NCBI GenBank assembly: GCA_963281255.1
Contig: OY725494.1
Span: 2,741,934-2,805,933, forward strand
Direction of reading: 5' to 3'
From: Aphrocallistes beatrix
Lineage: Eukaryota > Porifera > Hexactinellida > Sceptrulophora > Aphrocallistidae
Length of the DNA stretch: 64,000 nucleotides
Below the pieces are notes generated by a model, which saw only the letters and a program-made list of their open reading frames with translations, searched no databases and was not told the DNA's origin. The position numbers were made by a program, and so were the translations under genes. The number at the start of each line of letters is the position of its first letter. Within the stretch, counting starts at the first letter, position 1. Below, piece after piece: positions 45,482 to 57,407 of this stretch.

Positions 45482-45813
45482 CAGTACACCCTCGTTAATC
45501 CGAACAGCTCTGTTCCAATCATCGAAAAAATCGTTCGGATTAGTGAATTTGTTCCGATTAGTGAAATAACACTAATTCAATGAGGCATTAATTATAATAA
45601 ATTTACATTGTTAGAATTTCAAGGATATTATTTCGCTATGATTGCTTATTTAACGAGATTTCTCAATCTTATTGATAGATTTAAGTTTATAAACGTTTAT
45701 TCAAAGCATAGAGGCGAATAAAATTATATTTTGGGTGTTCGGATTTTAAGAATGAAGTGTTCGGATTAGCGAGGGTTCGGATTGGCGAGGTTCGGACTAT
45801 CGAGGGTGTACTG
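45482..45813. mobile_element. Tigger/pogo-like MITE, intact 332 bp
   Basis: CAGTACACCCTCGTTAATCC and inverse (ATCGAGGGTGTACTG), TA on both sides, inserted in the P-like element. Reference copy for the one split at 11054-12163. Confidence 0.88.
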
Positions 45814-45845
45814 TATTTAAGTTGAATATCTAGAAGAAAGAAGAA

Positions 45846-46900
45846 TTAGGAAGCAAATTTCTGAAGTTTGGTATTATCGCGACCAATAACAGTGTTATTA
45901 AATTTTTTTACTTTCTTAGATAAAATGCAATTTGCGACTGTTGTGGATAACTTCTTAAGAATATCCAATTTTGATGTCATACACACACACCACCCCTTCC
46001 AGATATCGCTGGAATTTCTCTCAATTTCAAGTAGCGTAATCTCAACTAATTTTCTATGGCAGGGTCCCTCATAAAATCGACGACTTAAAATAGGATGATT
46101 ATCTATCTTACTGGATATTTCGTTGAGGTGTAAGCTTACCTCTAGTTGATGGAATAGCTCTCCAACAATTAAGCCATTCAACGATGCTTTCCAAAAACAA
46201 TAATATTTCGTCGTTGTGGTGCAGTGGGGCTAGATATGGATTATTGAAACGAATGTCTTTCCCTACCCAATTAACATTGAAAATGCTCCAGATCTGATTT
46301 ATCAAGTTGGGGAAATCAACGGTTTGATGGGTTTTACCAATGTTTGTATGATTAATAAAACTAGAAAGACTTGCAGCTGTAGACTCATGAAAAATTTTCA
46401 AAGCCAAGTTTACATTTTGTCGCTCTAATTGAGATGGCCAACATGATTTCGAGGTCAATTTGGGGCTCTCTTAAATGGCAGAAAATTTGTCAGCTTTGAA
46501 CAGGGTTCTAAGATCGTCAAATGCTGCATAACATATTGGGGGATAACTAGACTTCGTCAGTTGCGTGGCATTCAAAATAATGTTGGCAGGTACAGAAATT
46601 CTTAACTGAGTGCAAGATGGATTTGCGGATTGTGTTAGTAAATATTTTCTACAGTCATCAAACTTGGGATATATAAAAGTCTTTTCAAAATCGTTTAGAT
46701 TTAGCCAATTGTTATGAATTGATGCCTACTTATAGGTACAATTGGAATTCTATATACGGTATAAAACTATAAATAAATAATTCCAATTGAATACCTTCAT
46801 ATGTTTGTTGTCTTCATAATCCTTCCTTGGTCTGGGAATGGCTCTGAACCATTGTTCGCGTAATCACTCATCTTTGGGAAAATTAAAAATTGAGGTTGAT
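45846..46900 (-). pseudogene. P/THAP9-like transposase remnant
   Basis: The minus strand yields, through one stop and one shift, segments in the order of P-type transposases: NPSCTQLRISVPANIILNAT, then an SKSCWPSQLERQNVNLALKI region, then a GKTHQTVDFPNLINQIW block. No THAP zinc finger is seen at the N-terminal side. Distant similarity only. Confidence 0.45.
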
Positions 46901-47413
46901 TTATCTTCGCCCAAATAGTTAGATCTGCAGCCTGGGACAAGACAGGACATCTGAATAGTCAAAATAAGTTGTAGTTGAAAGTAGTAAGTCGAGGATGAAA
47001 GTGGTAATGAAAATAGAACGTTCTAAGGTATTGGTATACATTTTGTAAATATACATTATAGGTGGATAAAAAACAAATTGCATTCGAAGCTGTAATTGAT
47101 TGTTTTGATGTGGAAAGTGATATCTCGAAGTAAAATCTGCACAAGCCACAATAATGCTTAAAAATTAACATTATTTGGCTTTTGTATCATACTTTAATTA
47201 AATCATCACTACACATAATGATTGATAAACTTCTTTCACAATCATTATGGCGTCAATTTCTTAAATATTAATGGAATATTGGAATTGCAATAAAACGTAA
47301 AAGTGAAATATTAAAGTATGGATTCAAAATATTCTAATATGGTCTATAAGATGTCTAAGAGGTGGAGTTAATAAATTTAACATCAAATTTCAAATTTCCC
47401 AAGACGATATATA

Positions 47414-48125
47414 GGGGGAGTTGCATTTGTCAGAATTTTGAAGCTGTCACTTGTCAGAATTTTCCTGGTTGTCACTTGTCAGAATGGTTTTTAGACAGCT
47501 GTCACTTGTCAGAATGGTTTTTAGGACTGCTGTCACTTGTCAGAATGGTTTTTAGGACTGCTGTCACTTGTCAGAATGATTTTTAGAACAGCTGTCACTT
47601 GTCAGAATGGTTTTTAGGACTGCTGTCACTTGTCAGAATGGTTTTTAGGACTGCTGTCACTTGTCAGAATGGTTTTTTAAGAATGCTGTCACTTGTCCGA
47701 ATGGTTTTTAAGAATGTTGTCACTTGTCAGAATGGTTTTTTGGCAAACATGGAGTTGAATATAATTGGTAGGAAAGTGAGAGTAGGCATTTTGAGTTTGA
47801 AATAATATAAAGTGGCACGCGAGAGTGGTTTTTTTATTTCGTGAGGGTGGGTGATTGTCATTTATTATTTGGTAGAATGAATGGGAGAATGAAAGTAGTG
47901 ATTCTTTAATTTCATTCAAAGAAATATCAGTGACGAAACATCCGCCATTCCTTAAAAACCATTCTGACAAGTGACAGCTGTTCTAAAAACCATTCTGACA
48001 AGTGACAGCAGTCCTAAAAACCATTCTGACAAGTGACAGCAGTCCTAAAAACCATTCTGACAAGTGACAACTAGGATAATTCTGACAAGTGACAGCTTCA
48101 AAATTCTGACAAATGCATGCACCCC
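47414..48125. mobile_element. Foldback element with minisatellite arms
   Basis: 712 bp starting GGGG and ending CCCC, flanked by GATATATA (47406-47413, 48126-48133). The left arm is 11 copies of a 31-33-bp unit (core TGTCACTTGTCAGAATGG), the right arm 6 inverted copies. Centre about 190 bp unique. Apparent open frames are repeat artefacts. Not a CRISPR. Confidence 0.85.
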
Positions 48126-48458
48126 GATATATAAAATATCAACATACAACATCTAATTAACTAACCAATCCCTGGTCCCAAAAATGTTAAGCGCACCATT
48201 GCCTTAGTGTATAGAATGCTATGGTTTGACCTATTTTATGGATAGTGACTGGAAATGATAGGCAAATTAGTTGAAAATCTATTATCACCATGGTTGAAAC
48301 CGATTGAACCGGATATAGGTGTTCATGAATATTTCTTAACCGAATATGAATACTGATCATATTTGGTTACTCTAACCATAGCCTACTACATATAAGGCCT
48401 CACAGTAACTTGCGGATTTTGAACTGTGATGTGGTAGAAGATGGTTGGACTAATACAT

Positions 48459-48618
48459 CAGTTTCAACCTTTTTTGACTGTGGACCCCCTATAGCAATTT
48501 ACCTATATCCTGTGGACCCCCTCCTATTAACTGTAATACAAAATTTCGAATCCTGTGGACCCTCTGATATCTTCTGTGGACCACTAAGGGGTCATGGACT
48601 CCAGGTTGGGAACCACTG
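48459..48618. mobile_element. Short hAT-Charlie-like MITE
   Basis: Starts CAGTTTCAACC and ends GGTTGGGAACCACTG; GTGGACCCCC internal, recalling hAT-Charlie MITEs. Flanking copy GACTAATACAT is 11 bp long on both sides, longer than the usual 8. Confidence 0.7.
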
Positions 48619-48643
48619 GACTAATACATGAGATGCCTTAAAT

Positions 48644-49129
48644 CAGGGCTGTCCAACTATATTTACTTCGGGCCGCAACTGCTTCATACCATTTAGTGGT
48701 GGGCCGCAATACAGGGGCATGCACTCGGGATGGGTATGGATAGAGGCATTTTGGACAATTTGTATCGTGAACAATAAAAGCTAATATCTATTGAAAATAA
48801 TTGATAGGACCATGGTCTATCAGCCCTATGTCCCTATGTCCCTACCAGAACTTACTCCTAACTGGCTTACATCCGACTCAGTTTCTATATAATACATAAA
48901 TAACAAAGTTGTGTACGAAACTAACTCTAATTTCAAATATTCGCAATAATCAAATAGTGATAACATAATAAGGCAATCATGGCAAGAATAATACTTGTGG
49001 AAGAAAACTAGATGCATGATATGGAAAAATTTGGAGAATTTGTCTAAAAGTGGGTAAAAAGGGGGAGATTGAAGCAGACAACGCGGGCCGCACAAAGCAA
49101 GGCCGCGGGCCGCCTGTTGGACAGCGCTG
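48644..49129. mobile_element. hAT MITE, CAGGGCTGTCC family
   Basis: 486 bp; CAGGGCTGTCCAAC and inverse (GTTGGACAGCGCTG), flanks CCTTAAAT and CCTTAATT (one mismatch). GGGCCGC motifs near both ends. Confidence 0.82.
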
Positions 49130-49304
49130 CCTTAATTCATTAACCACGCACAATAGAGCTTAGGAATGTGTTACCAGCATATATAAATATCGTATCAAAG
49201 TATCCATATCCGTTGTTAAAATTTAGACTAGTTATTATATGATTGAGCGATGGGTTATATTTGTGACAGATTTAGTAATCTTCAGGTCGTTTTAGGGCAC
49301 TTCT

Positions 49305-51671
49305 CAGGGGTTCCAGAATTGGCGAAAAAAAAGTTTGCGGATTTTTTTTGCAAAACGTTTACTTGCTACCTAATTTTTTCTCCAATTTAGTTTTAGTTTT
49401 ACTCACTTGCTACTTTTTTTTTACTAGCTACCTATTTTTTGACTAGCATTCAGTTGGGATGGAATGACTAATAATTGAGCGTGTAGTATACCCGAAACAA
49501 ATGTGTATAGACTATAGAGGGATTTAAATACAACTAAATATTTAAGCAAATAATTCAGAATTAGAACTTTCTTAAATAATCTAGAAAATTATTATTTTTC
49601 CCTTCAAAAAGAGGTGATAGTTCTTAGTTGTGTAGTCTGTAATTACCTTTTTAACTGAACCCTAATTCAAACTTAGTTCAGGTTAAATATTTATTTCTAC
49701 TCGTCCTGCTACCAAGTTTCTTATCATATACACATACGTACTTGTATTTTGTATATTGTATGAAACACTGTAAATGTTTCTTAAGTTTGGTTAATCTTGG
49801 GATGCGTTCATGGCCAAGATCGATGATACTATTGCACGTATCACGTATGAACAGTTGTACCGTATTATGGATGATATTAGGGAGAGACATTACACGCACA
49901 TCAAGAAGATGATCGCAGAAGAGGTTCAGTCTCTAGGCAAACGTTGCCGACATTTTCACGTAGAAGTCGACCTCTGGGATGAGGAGACGAATAAACGCCA
50001 TTATGCCTGTATTCTCCTTAATTGGGTGGATAAGGACTACCAACACAGGTGCGTCTGCTTGGATTTCAAGCTCTGGGAAGGCTCTGCAAATGGCCCCCGC
50101 CTCAAGCATTACATCTACGAGGTTCTGGACGAATGGGACCTTTCGGATCTCCTGGATGATGTAACAAGTGACGCGGGGTCCAACATGCGAAATGCATTAG
50201 AAGACTTTGATTGGAATCGTTGCGTGGCTCACAACATTAACAATGCTATGGATGTTGCACTCGGGGCTCGTTTCCACATTAGGGGGAGAATCAAGTTTCT
50301 ACCAATCCAGTTGCCCATGGCTTAGTCGCCTACTTCAAAAGGAGTGGAGATCGAACAGAAAGGCTCTCTGGCGTGCAGCTTGAGATGTTCGATAATGTCT
50401 AGAATGTGCTTCAGGACCACCACATACGTTGGAACTCTACAGCCGACATGCTCGATCGCCTCTGGAAACTGAAGCCAGCTATCCAATTGTATTTTGCGAC
50501 CCACGATCCCGATTCGGAAGCACAGTTCTCGGTTCAGGAGTGGTATATTTGTGCTCAGTGTGTTGGTGTTTGTGGTCCACCCCGTCAAGCCACCCAGTCC
50601 AGTCAGAAATCGACAGCCTTGCAAAGTGAAGTCTTTGGCATGATCATGAACCTGAAAAAGTCAATGGAACCATCGCGTCCAGTGATCGTTCCTCAGGCAG
50701 GTCACAGTCACGGTATCAATGGAAGTGCTGCGAGCGGTTTTCTTTCCGTCGCCCATGAAGATTTGCTGTCGGTTCCGAAATCCATTCGTGAGCTCTGTTA
50801 CAAGGAGCTGGAAGAGCGTTTCTGTCTTGAGAATATGCTCTCGGACAAGATGTGTCTCTGCCTCTACTTGGACCCGCGCCTCAAGGAGCTCTCGTTTCTG
50901 AATAACCAGCAGCGCAAGCGGGTCCTCAAAGTTGCCAAGGATGCGTATTTCGTTCGTAATCCTAGACGCGCGCTGCGCCCTCCTAACCCAGATGCCGAGG
51001 AGGATGTGGCAGTGATGCCAGGCGGTGATGACGTGGGCGCGGCTGTTGTCGATTTCTTCGGACGATTTGACTTTTTTGGACAGCTATCAGAACAGGCTGT
51101 GCATAACCTTCGACCTTCGCCATTGGATGACACAGATTTTGGCAAATACAAGTCACTTCCGGTAGTTGCTGGTGGGAAAACGTTCAATGTCCTTCAGTGG
51201 TGGGAGAAGCATTCCGAGATTTTTTCTATTCTGAGCAGCCTGGCTCGGACCGCTTTTGGCTCGCGTCCCACCAGCGCCAATGTTGAAAGGGCATTCAGCC
51301 ACGGTCGCCACCTTGTCTCGCCTTTGAGATCTCGAATGCTACCTCAGCGTGTTGAGACGTGGATGTTCCTTCATCTGAGCCGCAGGCTTCAACTACTGAG
51401 TACTGAAATCTATATTCGTCGTCTTAGACTCGTACAAGTATATATACGTACTTTACTTTATCATTGTACGTATTTATAATCATGATACTAAGCAACTCAA
51501 ACTAGTCAACTAGGGTTTGCTATGTCCATATTCTCAAGGTTTCCTGGAAATTTACTTGCTACTTTGTTTTTGCCCGCCTTCAGGAAAATTTACATGCAAC
51601 CTTTTTTTTCCTCCAAAAAAATAAAAAGGTAGCAAGTAGCAAGTAAAAAAAAAGTAGCAAGTAAATCCCTG
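49305..51671 (+). mobile_element. hAT transposon, full length, coding region broken
   Basis: 2367 bp between perfect 8-bp duplications GCACTTCT (49297-49304, 51672-51679). The left end is CAGGGGTTCC and the right end ATCCCTG, followed inward by runs of ACTTGCTAC-type repeats. Encodes the transposase described below. Confidence 0.88.
49810..51476 (+). pseudogene. hAT transposase, one frameshift and one stop
   Basis: First frame (49810-50325) begins at an ATG and has the hAT core: HFHVEVDLWDEETNK, LLDDVTSDAGSNMRNAL and CVAHNINNAM. A shift near 50310 and a TAG at 50400-50402 interrupt it. The following frame continues HIRWNSTADMLDRLW and ends with the dimerisation domain SRPTSANVERAFSHGRHLVS. 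No BED finger is recognised upstream. Low decay, so the insertion is fairly recent. Confidence 0.85.
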
Positions 51672-52644
51672 GCACTTCTAAGTGTTTTTATTATAAAGTT
51701 TTTCGCATAGAACTGAGCAATGAATGGGTCGATTCGAAAAATTTGGATTTTTCGTGGAATGTTGCTACATTCCAGTGTTGTTATGGAAACGTACTTTGGC
51801 CAGTTGGGCTCATATCTTGAAAACCGCAAGAAAATTTTTCCATTTGATAGCGAATAGACTACTTATTATTAAGCGATAATATAATTTCTATGTCTAAATT
51901 CAATGGTTTACGAGCTATTAGACAATCTATCATAGTGGTGACATTTGGTAATTCTTCGAATATCCCATAAAGCATTGAATTTAGGCCGAGTATTATTGCT
52001 TAATAGGAAGTAGTCTATTCGCTATCAAATGGAATTAAATATGAATGTCTAGCTCTTGCGGTTTTCAAGATATGACCCCAACTGACCAAAATACGCTTCC
52101 ATAGCATCACTGGAATGTAGCAACATTCCACGAAAAAAATCTAAATTTTTCGAATCAACCCTAGCTCAGTTCTATGTGAAAAACTTTATAATAAAAACAC
52201 TTAAAAGTACCCTTAAACGGACTCTGAAAATCAATTTGTCACAAATACTATAACCTATTGCGCAATCATATGATGACTAATCTAAATTTTAACAACGGAT
52301 ATAAGTACTTTGATACGATATTTATATATGCGGGTATCACATTCCTAACTCTATTGTGCGTGGTTAATGATTTAAACGAAATCCAAAGATTGAAAAGCAG
52401 ACAAAATCGATAATTCTTAAGAAAGACCAGTCGTCATTAAAAAAGATGAATACCTCAGCACATGTTATCGTAAGTTGTATCAATATTGAAGTTTCAGGTG
52501 ATTCTTCTCCGCTTGAAAATACAATGCAAGAAGTTACGTATTATGATCACGGTGACTTATCACCAGTAATCAAATTTGGCAGAGAGAAAAGTGTAAATTC
52601 TTACAACATATGTGTGTGGTGTTCTTTACGAGAATGAATCAGCG

Positions 52645-52836
52645 GATAAAAACTTGCAAATTCGCGAGTTAAGGCCTTCGAAAGAAAAAAGGATTGCTCC
52701 TGATGGAAATTGTTTATTCCGGGAAATTTCATATGTTATAACTGGGAGCGATCATTATCACCAAGAAATCAGAGAAATATTGGTTCAAAATATGAAGGGA
52801 AATATAGAGAAGTTATCTATTTATGTATATCTATAA
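52645..52836 (+). pseudogene. OTU-type cysteine protease fragment
   Basis: The stretch KEKRIAPDGNCLFREISYVI followed by TGSDHYHQEIREI has the catalytic D-G-N-C-x-F-R motif of OTU deubiquitinases. The frame ends soon after and the histidine half is absent. Could be part of a transposon-encoded OTU protein or of a host gene exon. Confidence 0.6.
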
Positions 52837-52839
52837 TAT

Positions 52840-53405
52840 CTATTTATGTAATCATTGCAGTTGGGTAAAACAATTATAAAGAAGAAATTAAGAAGAGAAA
52901 ATGTAAACATAATATATTTCATAGCAAAGATAGAACTAAAACCTAACTGGTTTCCAACAATCGCATACAGAAGTGCACACAGTGTAGAAAAAAAACAGAA
53001 ATCGATGAAAATGACTGAAGTTTGCAAAGTCATCACGAGATGACCAAGTGCCAGATTTAGTTAATATTTTACTGAGTAATATACCATAGGTATTCTTAAC
53101 TTGAGTTAAAGGAATTCCTTATATCAGCACTGGTTTCCAAATTGTCGCATACAAAAGTGTGCATGGATTTCGCTGCTGTTTTCACTGCCAACTTCACACT
53201 CGTGTTTAATTAATACATACTAGTTAGTTAAAGAAGATCATTTAGATAAATACCCAGATCTACAGGTAGTACTCACTAAGAGATAACTGTTTAAAATTTA
53301 TTAATAAGTTCGAGATAAATATAAATAAAGTAGAGGATAGATAAGAGATTATAGAGAGGTTGTATAAGTAAAGCAAAGGTAAACGAGTAAAAAATGAATT
53401 ATAGT
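52840..53405. other. Spacer, nothing recognised
   Basis: AT-rich, no gene or repeat identified between the OTU fragment and the next gene. Confidence 0.4.
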
Positions 53406-54453
53406 TTATTCAGCAGTGATTTTGTCTGGCTTCAATGTTTCCTTTTTCAGCGTATTCTTGCGCTTCCAATCTTCCCCAACCCGCCACACTACAAGGGCAA
53501 TCCTGATCAAGAATTGTATAATCGCGATTCCCATCACAATCGCTGCTAGCACCAGGTTGATCCCTCCAACGTCAACAACATTTGCTATGATCGCAGACAT
53601 TGAGAATATGACCGTAGGTAGACAGTGAATGTGTAGCGACAGTAACGTTCTATGATGAAGTTTTCAATGGTAAACCATGCCATAACTTGGATGAGTATGA
53701 TCACAAGTGCGAGGGTGCTCGACTCACTGAGTCGGAGACCACCCCGCGGGATGGCCACGAGGGTGTGGAAGCTGTTGATGAATGAAAGGGAGAGGTTGAG
53801 AGGCCAGATTATTGAAAGCCAAGTGGCGTAGAACGCGATCACATTCTGTACCAGTATCCTGACACCCCACAATATAATCTTGCTGGAAGCCTCGAGCTGT
53901 GTGAGATCGTCATGTACTGATTTGTAGGAGAATGCAAGAGTTGCGTAGAGCGAGTACGTTATACGAGTGCGGATACAACCATCGGCCAGATCATCTCATA
54001 ATTAGTAAAAATGACCCATATAATATTTGCAATAAAATTCAGATTAAATGATAAGAGGAACCAGATGGAAAGTAGTGTTGGCCTCCTCCACAGTACATTG
54101 TATCTCACAGGTAAACAGCTTGAAATACAGATAAATATGGAGGTATTTAAAATATTTTAGCGCATGCGCTAAAATATTTTAAATATATGAAATATGATGC
54201 ATATTCCAAGTAAGATATAAGCAAGACGCCAAGCAGTTTCATGCCCCCACCCTATGATATTGGCTTCAACGTGGTATTTCTTGGATATTGCAGGAGGTCG
54301 GACTAAAATGCTTGCATTCGTTTTGTTCTGTATCAGTGTAATAATATTTGGTCCGATGTAGTCTACTGTTAGGGATATGCCATAAGTGAAGCACAGAATA
54401 ACCAGAAATATTATCTGGAGTACTGTATAGACCTGCTGCTTCTTGGCGTACAT
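53406..54453 (-). pseudogene. Multi-pass membrane protein, unknown family, several lesions
   Basis: Starts at ATG (complement of 54451-54453) with helix 1 (YTVLQIIFLVILCFTYG), an extracellular N-glycosylated loop (NKTNAS) and helix 2 (WRLAYILLGICIIF). A 42-bp palindrome then adds two in-frame stops. Beyond it the same frame resumes (VRYNVLWRRPTLLSIWFLL) with further helices. One-base shifts are needed near 53960 and 53650. After these, RITYSLYATLAFSYKSVHD, WGVRILVQNVIAFYATWLSI and a final IIANVVDVGGINLVLA helix follow, then a charged tail. About six to eight helices in all. Family unrecognised and unlike the 5844 protein in sequence. Broken as it stands. Confidence 0.55.
54144..54185. repeat. 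Perfect 42-bp palindrome
   Basis: The 21-base half ending TTTAGCGCA is followed by its exact inverse complement, centre GCGCATGCGC. It lies in frame inside the membrane-protein pseudogene and supplies its first two stops. Confidence 0.95.
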
Positions 54454-55418
54454 TTGGAATTAGAAATTCTTTTCTTTTCCCAACGCTTATATGTGAATAT
54501 TGTAGCTGAATACCGCCGTCATACATTCCTAAAATACTAATCTAAATTAAAACAAATCGTGACCTGGGGCTTTTTGCATATTCATTTATTAGATAACATG
54601 CGGTGATCAATGTGATCAATGTTATTATAATTATCAACACTATTTGAGACAGAATCACTGTAAACAAAGACAAAATCACCGATCACTCTGAGAGTCTGAA
54701 TTGATTTGTAAGCGTAGGATATGCGAATACATTCTTCGTTTGAAGTACGCATTTGAGATGTCATTCACAATTTTAGCAAATTTGTTACGTATGTACGTAT
54801 GTATTCTTGACTTATACGTATGTATTCTTGACTTGCTATAGTATAACCATACTGTATATCTTTCAACCTTCATATTATTCTATTGAGCCTCGGTTTTAGC
54901 TATTATTTGATGTCTGATAGGATTAGGAAGGGTATAGAACTTGCTGGAGATTATATTTAGGCAATAGTTGATCATGATTTGAATTTTTGGTACATTAAGT
55001 AAGGTGCGAATAATTTCAGGGCACCCTGTATTAAGTCAATTTTTATTTAGTGATTATATGCCACTATAAAAGTTAGAGTTTTATAAGATGATGATTCCAA
55101 CTTACACACATTGATACTTAGAAGATGAACATACATATACGTATGTTTAAGATTCGAAAGTATTAGTGTAAGTTGGAACATGTGATGCTTGACTTGAGTG
55201 ACTCTGCTAGTTGACTACATCTGGTTCTAACTGAGTAAATAAGAGCACAAGTCGCATTACATTCGATACAATTCTGCAATCGAGGAATTCCTCTTGCAAT
55301 TGTAAGTTTCTATATTAGTTGTAGAAGGATTTTAAAATAATTGGGGATAACTAGTTCTGTCGGATCTTTGAACCGAATCAGCATATCTTCTCGAAGGGAA
55401 TCGATATGCAGATACTAC
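54454..55418. other. Intergenic
   Basis: No gene recognised; ACGTATGTATTC is directly repeated near 54790-54830. A segment at 54935-54990 (GGAGATTATATTT...) recurs near 59985. Confidence 0.4.
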
Positions 55419-55560
55419 AGGGTGACACAAAAGTTCTGCAACAAAATTCAATCTTATTGTTTGATAGTAAACCCTAATTCAAATCTTAGTTCAACTTACT
55501 CTATCAATTAACTCCATACTGTTATTGTAGCTTCTACTATATTTGATTATTGAGGACATT

Positions 55561-57156
55561 ATGTCTGGAGTATCAGAATCACAACAAAAGCGCTCTGCTG
55601 TTATTCAATTATTTCTCAATGGTAAAAAGCAAAACCAGATACTAAGAACCCTTGGTTCTCCAAAATACTCACGATCTTTTATATCCCGAACAATTAAACG
55701 CTATATTGAGACGGGCAAGATCACAGATATTCAACGATCAGGTCGCCCACGAACGGTCAGGACGCCAGCTAACAAGAAAAAAATTAGGCAGATTTTGATC
55801 CGTCGACCGACAACGTCCACCCGGAAGGTAGCCGCAAAAGTCGGAATTGACAGAGAATCTGCTCGGCGAATAATCAAAAAGGATTTAGGCATAAAATGTT
55901 TCAAACGAACCAGGGTAGAGTCTCTTAATGCCAAAACTATGTCAAAGAGAATACAAAGATGCCGAAAACTGCTTGCCTGGCTCAAAAATGTGAACTCCGA
56001 TTCAATTGTACAAGCGCGCTTCGCGCTTGCTTGCGCTGCGCGGCTGGCGAACACTTCGCGTCCGCCGGAGGCTCCCTTCGGTCGCCTGGAGTCACATTGG
56101 TTAATTATAAGGGAGATACATCTCTAAATATGTCTATTCTACTGTGCTAATCGATATCACTCGAAAAATCACCAAATTTGTGAATTTAAAAATTTTTGAT
56201 GCGTAATGATGACGTCATAACAAAGTGATGAGTCATCATTTTTTATGATAGTCGCATCATATGTGAGACATGTTAGTATACAGATTCTATTAAAATTTCA
56301 GCCTTCTATCTCCTATAATGGCTGAGTTATGCCCGAATAACTGTGTTGCTTAACTTTTAAAAATGTGACAATGACGTCATAATTCCATGATGAGTCGACA
56401 TTTTGCTCTGAGCTCAGAACTTACTGGAGCCATAGCCAAAATACTCCCACATGCCAAAAATTAGCTTTCTATGACCGGCAGTTTCTTCAATCAATTCGTT
56501 ACAGAGATATATATATATATACACATACACAATAATCGAGTTTTAATAGTAAGGATTTTCAGATGAAAAAAAATTCTGTATAGAGGAAAAGTACAACTCT
56601 AAAAATTCGTGTGTTTATTCCTTAACACGGGAGGATATCCCAGAGAAATTTCGGACAGTCCAGAAAACACAACACCCTAAAAGTATTATGGTTTGGGCAG
56701 GAATCTCAGCAATTGGAAAACCCCCTTAGTATTCATACCAGATGGAATTAAAATTAATGCCGATTTGTACATGAATCATATTTTAAAGAAATATGTTCTT
56801 CCTATCAGTTCAACCTTCATGAAAAACACGCAATGGGTATTCCAACAGGATGGTGCACCAGCTCATACCGCGAAAATTACACAAGATTGGTTATCAAATA
56901 ATTACCAGGCTTTTTATCCCGTGAGGATTGGCCTCCTGCAAGTCCAGATCTAAACCCTTGTGACTATTATTTATGGGGGAGATTGGAGGAATTAGTGAAT
57001 AATAGAGCATACGATAATATTCCAGCACTTAAACGGGCTTTGTCTAAAGTTTGGTCTGAGTTAGACCAAGATGAAGTCGCTCGGGCCTGCAATTTATTCC
57101 CAGACAGAGTGAGAAGTTGTCTGAAGGCCAGAGGGAATAGATTTGAAATGAATTAG
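55561..57156 (+). pseudogene. Mariner transposase interrupted by a Helitron and two 1-bp deletions
   Basis: ATG at 55561. Helix-turn-helix N-terminus (QLFLNGKKQNQILR, then TDIQRSGRPRTVRTP). At 56010 a Helitron enters; the frame resumes at 56556 with FSDEKKF, the first catalytic D. A lost A near 56718 shifts the frame; FQQDGAPAHT carries the second D. A lost T near 56912 shifts again, then PPASPDLNPCDYYLWG carries the third D. Ends at a TAG at 57154. Apart from these events the protein is intact. Confidence 0.9.
56011..56555 (-). mobile_element. Helitron family A in a mariner transposase gene
   Basis: 545 bp; minus strand starts TCCTTACTATTAAAACTCG and ends GCGCGCTTG. Bases before and after are A (56010) and T (56556), with no duplication. 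Excising it restores the host reading frame exactly. Confidence 0.95.
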
Positions 57157-57407
57157 AGTCAAACTGTATTGACATTATATAATTAGGTATTGTTGATCAT
57201 TCTTACTGAGCTTTTAGAGTTGTTACTTCTTTTTTGTGTATTGTATAAAAATTACAATTTTGTTGCAGAACTTTTGTGTCACCCTGTATAATAAATTTTA
57301 ATGTTTTCATCTGTAATGCTGATATTATTTGCCATATCCAGTTCACGGATATATACGTATTAAGTGGCAAGTAGATAGTGTGAGCACAGAAACCAAAATA
57401 GTTAAAG

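Larger units (their letters stand above)
45090..48223. mobile_element. P-like DNA transposon with 8-bp target duplication, two nested elements
   Basis: About 70-bp terminal inverted repeats (ATAGCATTCTATACACTAAG at the left, inverse at the right) are flanked by GTTTGACC (45082-45089, 48224-48231). Net length without insertions is about 2.1 kb. It carries the remains of a transposase on the minus strand. The 8-bp duplication and the encoded segment suggest the P/THAP9 group, but hAT cannot be excluded on termini alone. Confidence 0.7.
48377..52375. mobile_element. Foldback element FB-B, copy 2, broken by three hAT insertions
   Basis: Starts CATAGCCTACTACATATAAG; arms identical in layout to 34115-36276 with the mirror near 51930. 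Right end truncated near 52375. The insertions at 48459, 48644 and 49305 each leave FB-B sequence continuous when removed. Confidence 0.82.
55419..57286 (+). mobile_element. Mariner-type transposon, 1323 bp plus nested Helitron
   Basis: 31-bp perfect terminal inverted repeats (CAGGGTGACACAAAAGTTCT and on) flanked by TA. Carries one transposase gene. Related solo MITE termini occur at 430, 9827 and 31745. Confidence 0.93.

Noticed and set aside
47443..47750. Regular 31-33-bp repeats resembling a CRISPR array
   Set aside because: Spacers are not unique: the intervals are near-identical (TTTTTAGGACTGC), the array is mirrored on the right side and target duplications flank it. Animal genome context as well.
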